A stretch of 44,041 bases of DNA, from positions 1 through 44,041 of the IMG/VR virus record IMGVR_UViG_3300018080_000280. One strand, written 5' to 3'. The stretch comes from a virus. How positions within the stretch are numbered: the first letter of the stretch is position 1; each line of letters begins with the position of its first letter. Of this stretch, positions 13,334 to 21,800 are shown piece after piece. Both the position numbers and the translations under genes were made by a program. The notes under the pieces were generated by a model. The model searched no databases. It saw only the letters and a program-made list of their open reading frames with translations, and was not told where the DNA came from.

Positions 13334-14788
13334 TTACCACCACCCTCCTGAGATGCCGTCCCAGGTCTCCTTCGCATACTTGCCGGGGTACCATCCTCCT
13401 CCACCCCCGCCGCCTCCGGCGCTCGGAGCTTGTGATCCGAAGCCCCCGCCACCGTAGCCCGTCCCCTGATTTCCGAGAGGAGTGCCGGCCATGGGGTTCC
13501 CTGGATTTGGGACCCCGATAGTGTCCATTCCTTGATTGTAACGATCCTGGACCGCAGGGAGACCGGTCTGGTTCGCATTGTCTCCGGACCCTGTGATGTC
13601 TATGGCCTTGTTAGCGAGATAGTTCGTCCACTCCTTTTCATCGGTCATCTTGTTGGCCCATTGAAGGGCGTCCCTGATCTCTTCGAGGACCGGGATGATC
13701 ACATACTCGAAGATCGGTTCCAGGACCCAGATGATCGCACGGATCGCTGGCCCTATGGTCGCACTGAGCACGTTGAAGATCGGTTCCAGGAAGGCGATCA
13801 CGATCTGGAACAGAGCATCCAATATCGGGGCGATCGTGAGAGAGAATATCTCATAGAGGAGATCGATCACTGGCATGAGGGTCTCGTCGAAGAAGGGCCA
13901 TATATCGTTCTGGAACACGTCATTGATCTCTCTCAGGAAGGGACCTACTACTCTGTTGAGGATGTCCTGTATTCCCTCGAACACGGGCTTCAAGATCGTA
14001 CTCCACATCTCCATCTGAGCCTGTAGGATCGGGGCGATCACATGCTCGAAGATGCCGAAGATCATCTCCCAGAGAGGCAGGGTCACATTGACCCAGAAGT
14101 CGACAAGTGTCTGGAAGGCGGGCCACAATATCCCCTCGAAGAAGGTCCACATGGGCCCCCAGATCGCAGAGACCGCACCGAGGAGGGCGTCCGCCGTTGC
14201 GAGGATCGCAGGCTTCGCCTCCTCCCACATCGCAAGGCCCTCGTCCATGATCGGTTTGAGGTCCGTCTCCCAGAACTTCTTTAGATCATCTACGTGAGGG
14301 AGGAGCTGTCCGACGATCGAGGCGAAGATCACGATCATGAGCATGTCGAACAGAGCTCCTAATGTATCCCCCAGGAACGAGTTTATTGAAGCTACGATTT
14401 GAGAGTTCTGAATGGCCGTCTGGAGCGTTTTCATGCCGATCACAGCGATCACCCCCACGATGGCGAGGATGGCCCCTACGACGATCAATATCCCTGTTGC
14501 GGCGGCGGCGCTGATCCCAAGAGCTGACGCTATGGCTGTAACCGTGGACGATCCACCTGCTCCTCCAGCGAGCATGCCGAGGAGATCATCCCCTCCTCCG
14601 GCGGCGGCTTCCTTAGCGAGCTCAGTGGCTCCCCCTTCGTCCTCCTCAGAACCTTGGACCTTGTCCACTGCCACGTCGACCGGGAGGTCTATGGCTTCGG
14701 TGTCTTGAAGTCCGTGTTCCAGTTCGGAACGGAAGGTGTCGAGCCCTGCATGGATGTCGACTGTAAGGTCTGCAACTTTGAGGCCCAT
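13334..14788 (-). CDS. Tail tape measure protein
   Basis: 484 residues; ATG at 14788 has an AAGGAG site 8 bases upstream. A charged N-terminus is followed by a hydrophobic region (~75-165, with GILIVVGAILAIVGVIAVIG) and then a long helical stretch of Trp- and Pro-spaced repeats (WPAFQTLVDFW, LPLWEMIFGIFEHVIAPIL, LEPIF repeated). It ends in a Gly-rich tail (GGGGGGGGW). This composition and the place after the chaperone genes are typical of tape measures. It is short for the family; at ~0.15 nm per residue the tail would be well under 100 nm if the rule holds. Confidence 0.8.
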   Translation of the reverse strand: MGLKVADLTVDIHAGLDTFRSELEHGLQDTEAIDLPVDVAVDKVQGSEEDEGGATELAKEAAAGGGDDLLGMLAGGAGGSSTVTAIASALGISAAAATGILIVVGAILAIVGVIAVIGMKTLQTAIQNSQIVASINSFLGDTLGALFDMLMIVIFASIVGQLLPHVDDLKKFWETDLKPIMDEGLAMWEEAKPAILATADALLGAVSAIWGPMWTFFEGILWPAFQTLVDFWVNVTLPLWEMIFGIFEHVIAPILQAQMEMWSTILKPVFEGIQDILNRVVGPFLREINDVFQNDIWPFFDETLMPVIDLLYEIFSLTIAPILDALFQIVIAFLEPIFNVLSATIGPAIRAIIWVLEPIFEYVIIPVLEEIRDALQWANKMTDEKEWTNYLANKAIDITGSGDNANQTGLPAVQDRYNQGMDTIGVPNPGNPMAGTPLGNQGTGYGGGGFGSQAPSAGGGGGGGGWYPGKYAKETWDGISGGWW

Positions 14789-14946
14789 TCACTCATCTCC
14801 TTCTCGTACTCGTCCCACTCATCAAATACCTGATCTAACGGCATTGAGAGCGCTATGTCTGCGGGCCACCCCCGGGCGAGGAGGGATCGGAAGGCGGTCC
14901 TCCAGCCCCTCCATCCGTATCGCTGGAGGACCCAGGAGGGTCCGCT
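14689..14946 (-). CDS. -1 frame extension of the tail assembly chaperone (T-like)
   Basis: This frame is open from just after a TGA at 14949-14947 to a TAG at 14691-14689 (85 codons) and has no early start codon. It lies exactly in the -1 frame of the chaperone gene and reads WVLQRYGWRGWRTAFRSLLA then RGWPADIALSMPLDQVFDEW, far more protein-like than the Pro/Gly/Ser-rich end of the zero frame. It overlaps the tape measure by 100 bases. This is the arrangement of phage G/GT chaperones, where ribosomes slip -1. A CCCT slip at 14943-14937 is possible, but no canonical heptamer is present. Confidence 0.6.
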   Translation of the reverse strand, partial: SGPSWVLQRYGWRGWRTAFRSLLARGWPADIALSMPLDQVFDEWDEYEKEMSEWASKLQTLQSTSMQGSTPSVPNWNTDFKTPKP

Positions 14947-15542
14947 TCAGCATCCACGAGGAGACCCCGCTTTTCTGCCTGCTTTGCTTCTTCGACCCTT
15001 CCCTCTCTCATGAGGACCCATGCAGGCTTGGGATAGGGTTTGTGCTTGAGCATGGCGTTCATCCACACTTGGAGGATGTTGCCGAGGCTCTGAGAACAGG
15101 TCAACTGGAACCACTTGGGAGTGACCGGCTGACCGTTGATCTTCTTGACCATCTTCTCGATACAACCGATCAGGTAGAACGAGTGGACAAGCTGAGCGAC
15201 GACGCCCTTCGAGACCTTCTCTCCTCTCTTCTGTTTGGCCTCGACCTCACGCTCCACGTTGGCGATGAGGTTCTGGGCATTGCCCCATATCTTCTGGGTG
15301 GCTCCCAGGGGGAGCATCACGTACTCGATCATGAGGAACTCGTCCTCAGTCTCGAGGGGGATGATCTCCTTCCTGAACTTGTCACCCTTTTGGCTGGCAG
15401 TCATCCAAGGCTCGAGGGCCTTGGTGACGTTCTCCGGGTATTGCACCGGTTCTGGAACAGGACCTTGATCCTGCTCTTCTTCTTCCTCTTCTTCTCCTTC
15501 GTATTTTTCTTCTTCTTCGGGTAGTTCATTACTATCGTTCAT
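14853..15542 (-). CDS. Tail assembly chaperone (G-like)
   Basis: 229 residues; ATG at 15542 with a GGGAGG site upstream. It lies between tail tube and tape measure, the conserved place of tail assembly chaperones. The N-terminus is extremely acidic (runs of Glu at 9-23), followed by a helical domain (~35-195). The C-terminal ~28 residues (DPPGSSSDTDGGAGG...) are low complexity and are probably the product of ribosomes that do not shift frame. A -1 shift near residue 201 would fuse the helical domain to the T-like extension. Confidence 0.65.
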   Translation of the reverse strand: MNDSNELPEEEEKYEGEEEEEEEQDQGPVPEPVQYPENVTKALEPWMTASQKGDKFRKEIIPLETEDEFLMIEYVMLPLGATQKIWGNAQNLIANVEREVEAKQKRGEKVSKGVVAQLVHSFYLIGCIEKMVKKINGQPVTPKWFQLTCSQSLGNILQVWMNAMLKHKPYPKPAWVLMREGRVEEAKQAEKRGLLVDAEADPPGSSSDTDGGAGGPPSDPSSPGGGPQT

Positions 15543-15562
15543 TCATTCACCTCCCGAGTGAG

Positions 15563-15622
15563 TTCGACATTGAGTGAAGAGGGGCGTACAGATCCGTCGC
15601 ACCCTCTTCTGCTCGTGTCGAA
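15563..15622 (-). promoter_or_regulatory. 60-base two-stem hairpin between tail tube and chaperone genes
   Basis: Outer stem TTCGACA (15563-15569) with TGTCGAA (15616-15622), inner stem GAAGAGGG (15576-15583) with CCCTCTTC (15602-15609), joined by a symmetric 6/6 internal loop. It begins at the base after the tail-tube stop and ends shortly before the chaperone ribosome site. No T run follows, so it probably protects or trims mRNA and sets the tube:chaperone ratio. Confidence 0.55.
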
Positions 15623-17035
15623 TTAATAGATGTATTCCTCGGTCACGATGGTCAAGGTGGCGCTCTCTTCCATCCTCTCGAAGGATGTCTCGAACTTGCC
15701 CTGATCCGGCCAAGGTGTCTTGCCACCTCCGGCCCTGCCGTCCTGGAGATCGAAGGACAGGGTGTCGTTGGTTCCTCTCTCCCATCCCACGGTCGCATCG
15801 AGCTCAGAGGGGTCCCTGAGATCGGACAGGATCACCTTGTTGACAGGGTTGAAGGAGATCGCTGTCTTGCCGCTCCAGATGGCGCTCTCGATCCTGTAGG
15901 GCTTCTTGGCCTTGTGGCCTCTGAGAGCCCTCTTGTACTCGAGGTTGTTGTTCCAGGAGACGTCGCACTTCTGACCCAGGGCGACAGGTACCGAGTTGAC
16001 CTCGATCGTCATGTCGTCCCAGTAGTAGAACTCGTCCGTGTCCGGAGTGACTGAGGGCTTCGTGACCCCTGCGGGATCGATGGCGTCGGTCATGGCCCAT
16101 ATCTGCACATCGAGGAGGAGCTCCTTGTCGATCGCTCCCCTGAAGTCCGCCTGCCCCAGATAACAACCGCTCCATGTCCGGATCAGATCGCTCTCGACCC
16201 CGTAGGGATCAGAGGTCACGTCCACGATCGTGAAGGACCTCATGGCGAGCTTCGCTCCGGAGTAGACTGTGATGGTCAGGGGTGCGACCACCGTCTGCAC
16301 GACCTCGTTGTCGAGATGCTTGAGGTAGAGCGGAACGTCCAGGGTGACATCGTTCGAGTTGATCGCTGTCACCTTCCTCACCTCGTAGCCCTGAGCTCCC
16401 TCGAACTGCAAGTAGGAGGTGCCGGCGACGAGCCCGACGACGCTGTCGAGTGTCACAACATTCTCCCACGGCATGATGTGAGTGGCGTTATTGATCGCTG
16501 TCACCAGGGTCGCATCGGTCGTTCCCTGGCTCGTGACCTTGTCCCCCATCGCCATCAGTATGCGGGGGACCTGGAGCTGGATCGGGAGCTTGCCTCCCTT
16601 GTAGTCGATCTTATTGATCGACGATGCCAGCCTGTTCTTGTAGCCGTGCCCTCTATGCTCTGCGATGTCGACCTCAGCCTCCGGAGGTGTTCCACCCTTG
16701 ACGATCCCGAACCACTGATCGTAGGTCGAGGGGATGATCCCGTTCGTCGAGACGGCCACACGGGCGCCGGCTTCTATCGCATTGCCTCCTTCGTTCGGAG
16801 TGGTAGACCCCTGGACAGTCATGGCTGTCGCAGTGTTCTCGATGACCCAGTAGGTGTTGCCCTTCTGGTTTCCATCCAGGACCCTGAGACACTGGCCGGC
16901 GTACTCGTTGACCGTGAGGCCTGAGAAGCCTGTGATGGTCGTAGCCGTGGGCGTGTTCGCCACCAAGGTGATGTTCTCGGGGTGTTCCCATCCGAACGAT
17001 GTCTGGTTATTTTCTACATCCAGGTAGTGTACCAT
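15623..17035 (-). CDS. Major tail (tube) protein
   Basis: 470 residues; ATG at 17035 has an AAGGAG site 8 bases upstream (a TTG at 17044 touches the site and is not chosen). Almost all beta strand, with repeated modules (TATTITGFSGLTV ... and YEVRKVTAINSNDVTLDVPL), then a region near 400-460 (PYRIESAIWSGKTAISFNPV, ERGTNDTLSFDLQDG) that resembles the tube fold with a late Ig-like module. Placement between tail completion and chaperone genes fits the tube. It is long for a tube protein, so an added domain is likely. Confidence 0.65.
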   Translation of the reverse strand: MVHYLDVENNQTSFGWEHPENITLVANTPTATTITGFSGLTVNEYAGQCLRVLDGNQKGNTYWVIENTATAMTVQGSTTPNEGGNAIEAGARVAVSTNGIIPSTYDQWFGIVKGGTPPEAEVDIAEHRGHGYKNRLASSINKIDYKGGKLPIQLQVPRILMAMGDKVTSQGTTDATLVTAINNATHIMPWENVVTLDSVVGLVAGTSYLQFEGAQGYEVRKVTAINSNDVTLDVPLYLKHLDNEVVQTVVAPLTITVYSGAKLAMRSFTIVDVTSDPYGVESDLIRTWSGCYLGQADFRGAIDKELLLDVQIWAMTDAIDPAGVTKPSVTPDTDEFYYWDDMTIEVNSVPVALGQKCDVSWNNNLEYKRALRGHKAKKPYRIESAIWSGKTAISFNPVNKVILSDLRDPSELDATVGWERGTNDTLSFDLQDGRAGGGKTPWPDQGKFETSFERMEESATLTIVTEEYIY

Positions 17036-17058
17036 TTCGTTCAACTCCTTTCATTCGT

Positions 17059-17502
17059 TCAATAGAGTGTGAGGTCCTCCTCCAGGTCGATCTTGAAGAG
17101 CCACTTGAACACGGGGTGCTTGGTGATCTCTTCTCCGTTCCCTCGCTTCCATGCCTTGCGGTATCCCTGTCCCGGGGACAGCTTCCTCTTGGCATAGATG
17201 CGGTGGACCTCCAGGAGGCCCTCATAGGACAGTTCGTCGTCTCTCCCTCGTCTGGAGTGTATCTCCGTTGCGACGCCGTAGCGGCCCTTGTAGTGGGTCT
17301 GGTGGCCGAGGTCCTCGTTGTCTGCCTCTCCGAGGTTCCAACAGAGGACATACTCCTCCTGGTTCGGAGGGTTCGCTTGATCATACTCGTCCAGGTGGAG
17401 GATCGTGTCTCCGATCTCGAGATCGCAGTTCCACACGCTGTAGTTCCACTCTGCTACGAGGATGTTCATCCAAGCGTCCACGGCCTTGATCGTCGCTGGC
17501 AT
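17059..17502 (-). CDS. Tail completion/terminator-like protein
   Basis: 147 residues; ATG at 17502 has GGAGTG 6 bases upstream, within the end of the connector gene. The order connector, this gene, tail tube is the usual one for a tail terminator or completion protein. The N-terminus (MPATIKAVDAWMNILVAEWN) and acidic middle fit that size class. No motif proves it. Confidence 0.55.
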   Translation of the reverse strand: MPATIKAVDAWMNILVAEWNYSVWNCDLEIGDTILHLDEYDQANPPNQEEYVLCWNLGEADNEDLGHQTHYKGRYGVATEIHSRRGRDDELSYEGLLEVHRIYAKRKLSPGQGYRKAWKRGNGEEITKHPVFKWLFKIDLEEDLTLY

Positions 17503-17505
17503 GGA

Positions 17506-18405
17506 TCACACTCCATAAACGAGCTTGACATGGGGATGCAATATCCCCTTGATCTCCGCCCAGGAGGGAGCACCGTTCTGGTACGGCCATGCCTCTCCGA
17601 AGGCGGGCTTTCCTTGAGCCTCGACGTTCCGGTTGTTCCCTCTCAGGTACTCCCGGGCGACGAGCTTCGAGCATGCTTCCTCGATGTCCTGGGGGGGATA
17701 TCCCTCATCATATCGGAACTTCATCTTGATCGAGAACCTGCTGACCCTTGGCCGGACCTTCCGGAAGAAGAGCCAATCGTCCTCGATCCAATAATCACCG
17801 TCCCTGCCATAGGTCCACCCTGTAGCGAGGCAGTCGATGTATTGCGTTCCATCCCAGTACTTCAGAACATCCGTTCCATTCACGAGGGGGGTCGTGACCC
17901 CTGCATAGGGGAGCTTGATCGCATAGCGAGCGGAGAAGTCCCCGATGTATCCGAGGATCACCTCCGGATCGTAGGCGATCGGCTTCTCCCCCCAGGTCCT
18001 TCCCTTCCAGGAAGTATGGCAGTGCTCGTCGATCCTCCTCTCTGCCCTGGTGATCCATCTCTCCACTGTGGAAGAGCTCGGGATCGTGAGGGCATGGAAG
18101 TACTGGTTCACCTTCACGTTGGCGGTCAGCGCCGTCGTGAACTTGGTGTGATCACTGAGCGCACTGACGAGGTTGATGGTGTGCTCAGCTCCTCCTGCTC
18201 CATAGACGACTGTGGAGACCACGGCCTCCTCCTGATACCCTTCGTTGTTCTCGAGGAGCAGGGGGAGCCCTGCCTCGTAGTAGTGCCTCGTGGTGCCTGC
18301 GACCTTGATCTGTGAGGCGGCGGCGTCTGATGATAGCGAGATCGCTTTGCCCACTCCGAGCATGCGGTCCTCGCTGAACTTCTGAACGGTCAGGTAGGTG
18401 CCCAT
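17506..18405 (-). CDS. Head-tail connector (gp6-like)
   Basis: 299 residues; ATG at 18405, AGGTGA site 5 bases upstream. Two helical signatures of connector proteins are visible: VERWITRAERRIDEHCH (~112-130) and QDIEEACSKLVAREYLRG (~242-260), the latter the usual 'P..I..A...L....' helix. They flank a large beta insertion. It would form the ring under the portal. The protein is longer than most gp6-type connectors because of the N-terminal beta part (~1-105). Confidence 0.6.
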   Translation of the reverse strand: MGTYLTVQKFSEDRMLGVGKAISLSSDAAASQIKVAGTTRHYYEAGLPLLLENNEGYQEEAVVSTVVYGAGGAEHTINLVSALSDHTKFTTALTANVKVNQYFHALTIPSSSTVERWITRAERRIDEHCHTSWKGRTWGEKPIAYDPEVILGYIGDFSARYAIKLPYAGVTTPLVNGTDVLKYWDGTQYIDCLATGWTYGRDGDYWIEDDWLFFRKVRPRVSRFSIKMKFRYDEGYPPQDIEEACSKLVAREYLRGNNRNVEAQGKPAFGEAWPYQNGAPSWAEIKGILHPHVKLVYGV

Positions 18406-18417
18406 TGGATCACCTGT

Positions 18418-18837
18418 TTACATCTGCTGTTCTGCATGGACGTCGACGCTGTCGGCGAAGGCCGCTCCGTCGCTGATCCCCCGGACCTTGACCCCGTTGA
18501 TCGGTCCCTTCAGGTTCACCCTCTTGGTGGCCTGGGGCCCTACCGTGTAGGTCGTGGTGCTGTCGGGCTTCTGTTCCCACTCCGATCCGTCGTGCACGGC
18601 GGCGGGGGTTGTGACCCCTGCGGCCATGATCGAACATACGACCGATCTGGTAGCGTGTCTGTTCCTGATGATCACGCTGATCTCCTTGGCCCCTTCAGTA
18701 TTGATGATGGGGTGGAGGTCTGTGACCGAGCCCGATGAGATCACGACATCGCAGTCCGTGTATCCGGGCTTCTTCCTCTGTGAGGAGGCACTCATGTGCT
18801 GAGGCTCTGCCTCACTTCCGTCCCAAGTGTATGCCAT
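18418..18837 (-). CDS. Small beta-rich virion protein
   Basis: 139 residues from ATG at 18837, GAGGTG 7 bases upstream; an in-frame GTG at 18846 overlaps that site. All-beta appearance (CDVVISSGSVTDL, SVIIRNRHATRSVVCSIMAA, TTTYTVGPQATKRVNL) suggests a jelly-roll or Ig-like decoration or fibre-anchor protein. It lies between the giant LamG-like protein and the connector. Function is inferred only. Confidence 0.5.
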   Translation of the reverse strand: MAYTWDGSEAEPQHMSASSQRKKPGYTDCDVVISSGSVTDLHPIINTEGAKEISVIIRNRHATRSVVCSIMAAGVTTPAAVHDGSEWEQKPDSTTTYTVGPQATKRVNLKGPINGVKVRGISDGAAFADSVDVHAEQQM

Positions 18838-18842
18838 CTTGT

Positions 18843-21800
18843 TCACCTCTTATCGATGTAGTCGTCTAAGTTCTTCCAGTCGGCGAGGTTGATCCAGTCC
18901 CGGTAGTTCTCCCACCGGCCCGGGTACCCGTAGAGATGGTCGCCCTCCCTGCGGGTGACAGTCCAGGAGGCCCCCCCGCCGAGGGCCTCTATGAACTCTC
19001 CAGCGCCGACGGTGTTATCTTCCACCTCGTCGCCGTTGAACTTGATCCCGATCGTCACCAGATCGATCCCGTCATAAATGGAGAAGTATCCGGTGCCCTC
19101 CACGGCGAAGTCCTGCCACTTGATCGTGTCAGTGAGAGCGAACTCCCACTGGGTGCCATTGGCGCATGTGATCTTCCGATACCGTGCAAGGATGTCGTCT
19201 GTCATGATCCCATCCTCGAGCCTTGCCTCCATCCCTCTATTGAGAGCATTGGGGAGCATCGAAGAGTAGGACGTCGTTGCATCTGCATAGATATGCGATA
19301 TAGAGCCCTCTACGAGCTCCAAGACCCCCGTGACGACCGAACAGTCGCCGAGGGTGCCGATCGTGCTGTAGGGGGCCGCTACGCCCGCCATGCCGTTGAT
19401 CTTGATGTGATCGAAGGCACACGATCCTGGGAAGTTCCAATATCCGGAAGTGACACCGATCCCTTCATCGAAGGTACTCGTCTCGGTCTCGACTGTGAGA
19501 GTATTGATCTCTGACTGCCAAGTGCCTATTCCCTGGAAGCCTGCCTCCCAGAGATCGAGGATCGTGAGCGTGCTGTTGTCAGCCTTGAAGTTCCCATTCA
19601 CTTCGAGATTATAGACCCGGGCCTTCTCCCCGATCATGACCAAGGAGCCTCTCTTCGTGTCGACCCCTGCGGAGATCGTGCCATCGTAGGCGTTCTCAGA
19701 GAGATCGCTCCAGGTCGACCCATCGATCTCATCAGGATCATACCAGAGGACGAGCCCTTTCTTGATAGGGTTCTTCGGGAAGTGCCGGTTCCAGTACTCC
19801 TCCCATCTCTCGAGAGCTCTGTCATAGACGAGGACCTGATAGACCTCTCCATCAGTGCCGTCTCCACCGTTGCCGTAAGGCTCGGCGACATGAGCATAAT
19901 CCCCTCCAAGGGTCAAGTCCCTCACAGTGAGGCCCGTATTGACTTTTCGGAACGATCCGAGGATCGAGGAGAGTGTGGTCCCCTCCCTTATCCCTGCGAC
20001 GTTCAGAGCCTTGTCGACAGGTATCGAGGTGGAAGCGATCGAGGTCGTGAGAGAAGTCCCTCCGGCGTCCCTGGTGTAGAAGTAGTATCCTCCTCCATCG
20101 ATCCCGAGCTGTATCCCTGGGTTGACCTGTCTGCTTCCGATCAGGCCTCCACCATCGAATGACCCTCCGGTGTCGATGGGGTTGTGCCACTTCATAAGGC
20201 CCTGGACTGTGATGTCGCCGGTACCTACACTGAGAGGATTGGTCGAAGGCTCGACGTTCTCTCCTCCATCGGCGAACTCGAGACCTTCTTCGATCTGGAG
20301 CTTCTGCGGCAGGAAGTTCTCGACCTCTCCCTCTTCCGAGATGAACTGTATCCCGTAGAAGTCGCAGTCGACAGCTCCCCCGGTGGAGTTGAAGATCAGG
20401 ATGTCGTTGATGTTGGCGAGATCAGGAGAACCTGTTGTCCCCCATCCGTGCCCGGTAACGTTCGGGAGATCAAGTTCCCAGAGCTTCCAGCTCGTGACAT
20501 GGGCAAGGGTCTGAGTGTACTGGTTCCCGGACGATGTCCTGATGTAGATCGTTCCGTTCCCCGCTCCGGAGTACCTTGTCCAGAAGCGGAGCTTCGTGTA
20601 CCTCGAGAGATCGGCCCCACTGTCGAAAGAGTAGACCGTGTTACTGGCATTAGGCACCCCTGTCGCTCTCAAGAACTTGAGGTTCGTCAGAGGGGCCCCT
20701 GTATTAACGATCGCCTCAGTCCCCCCTCCTGTCCAGTCTCCATCCATGTGATCCGATCCGGAAGGTGACAAGGTGTCGGTGAGGAACTCGAGCTCGTTGC
20801 TCTGGTACCAGTGGACGTTGAGAGGGAACCTCTCGACCTTGATCTCCTTTATGTGGACGTGGCTCTTCTCCCCATTGTCATGCTTAGAAGTGAAGCGATG
20901 ATAGTTCGGGGTGGTCCAGTCCGTCCAGGTCCCAGTGATCGAGTAGTCAGGGGTACCGAGGACCCCATCAATGAAGAGCATGGCGCCCTTCTCACGATGG
21001 CAGTAGAGGACGAACTCGTGCCAGTTCGTATCCTTGGCGATCGTATAGGATGTGTAGAAGTGAACACCTCCTGCTGAGTTGAGCCAGCAGTTCCATTGGG
21101 TCCCAGTGTATTCGCAGTTGATCCTACCCGCAGAGCTCTCGATATATCGATAGTTGATCTGAGCAGGATCGGTGGAGGTGTCGTCTGCCTGTTGTTGATA
21201 CATGAACCTGATCACTACCACGCCGTTCATGTTGTAAACCTCGGTCCTGTCCATGTTGCTCGTGGAGTTGTCGGCGGCAGTGTTATCCTCCAGGTTGAAG
21301 CATGTGTTCCCGGCGTCCCATGTCGGAGCCGTGTCCCCTCCGAGGACCCAGTCCGGTGTATCGTCGACCGTCCCTGTATTCAGAAGAGGTTGTCCTCTGA
21401 TGTCGTGCTCAGGCCCTCCGAGAAGTTGAATATCAGAGACCACGGTGTTCCTTGCCTGAGAGGTGGATGAGATGCCGATGATCCTGAAGAAGTTCACAGC
21501 AGTCCAATCAATCCCACCCTCTATGAAGTCGTCAAAGAGCAGGGTCATATAGTACTTCTTGTTCGCCGCCGTTGGAGTGGTGAGGGACTTGAGAGCATCA
21601 TCCCCATAAGAGCCATGTGCTCCACTCTCGATATAGATTGACATGCTTGAGAGGTCTGTGATGTTGTCGACCTCATAGGCGAACCTGATCCCCCAGTATT
21701 TTGTAAAATCCACGGAGCTGTCGATCCGGAACTCACACCCCGAGGTCGACGTCCCCGTGTATTGGTTCTCGATCGATCCGCCGAATATTCCGTTCGCCCC

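Noticed and set aside
14788-14800. GAGTGAA sequence just before the tape-measure start as a promoter
   Set aside because: The box is present, but no TATA element follows; it is part of the ribosome-site/start region.
16999-18315. 438-codon plus-strand frame opposite tail genes
   Set aside because: Antisense mirror of three tightly packed minus-strand genes with good ribosome sites; no own promoter or ribosome site seen.
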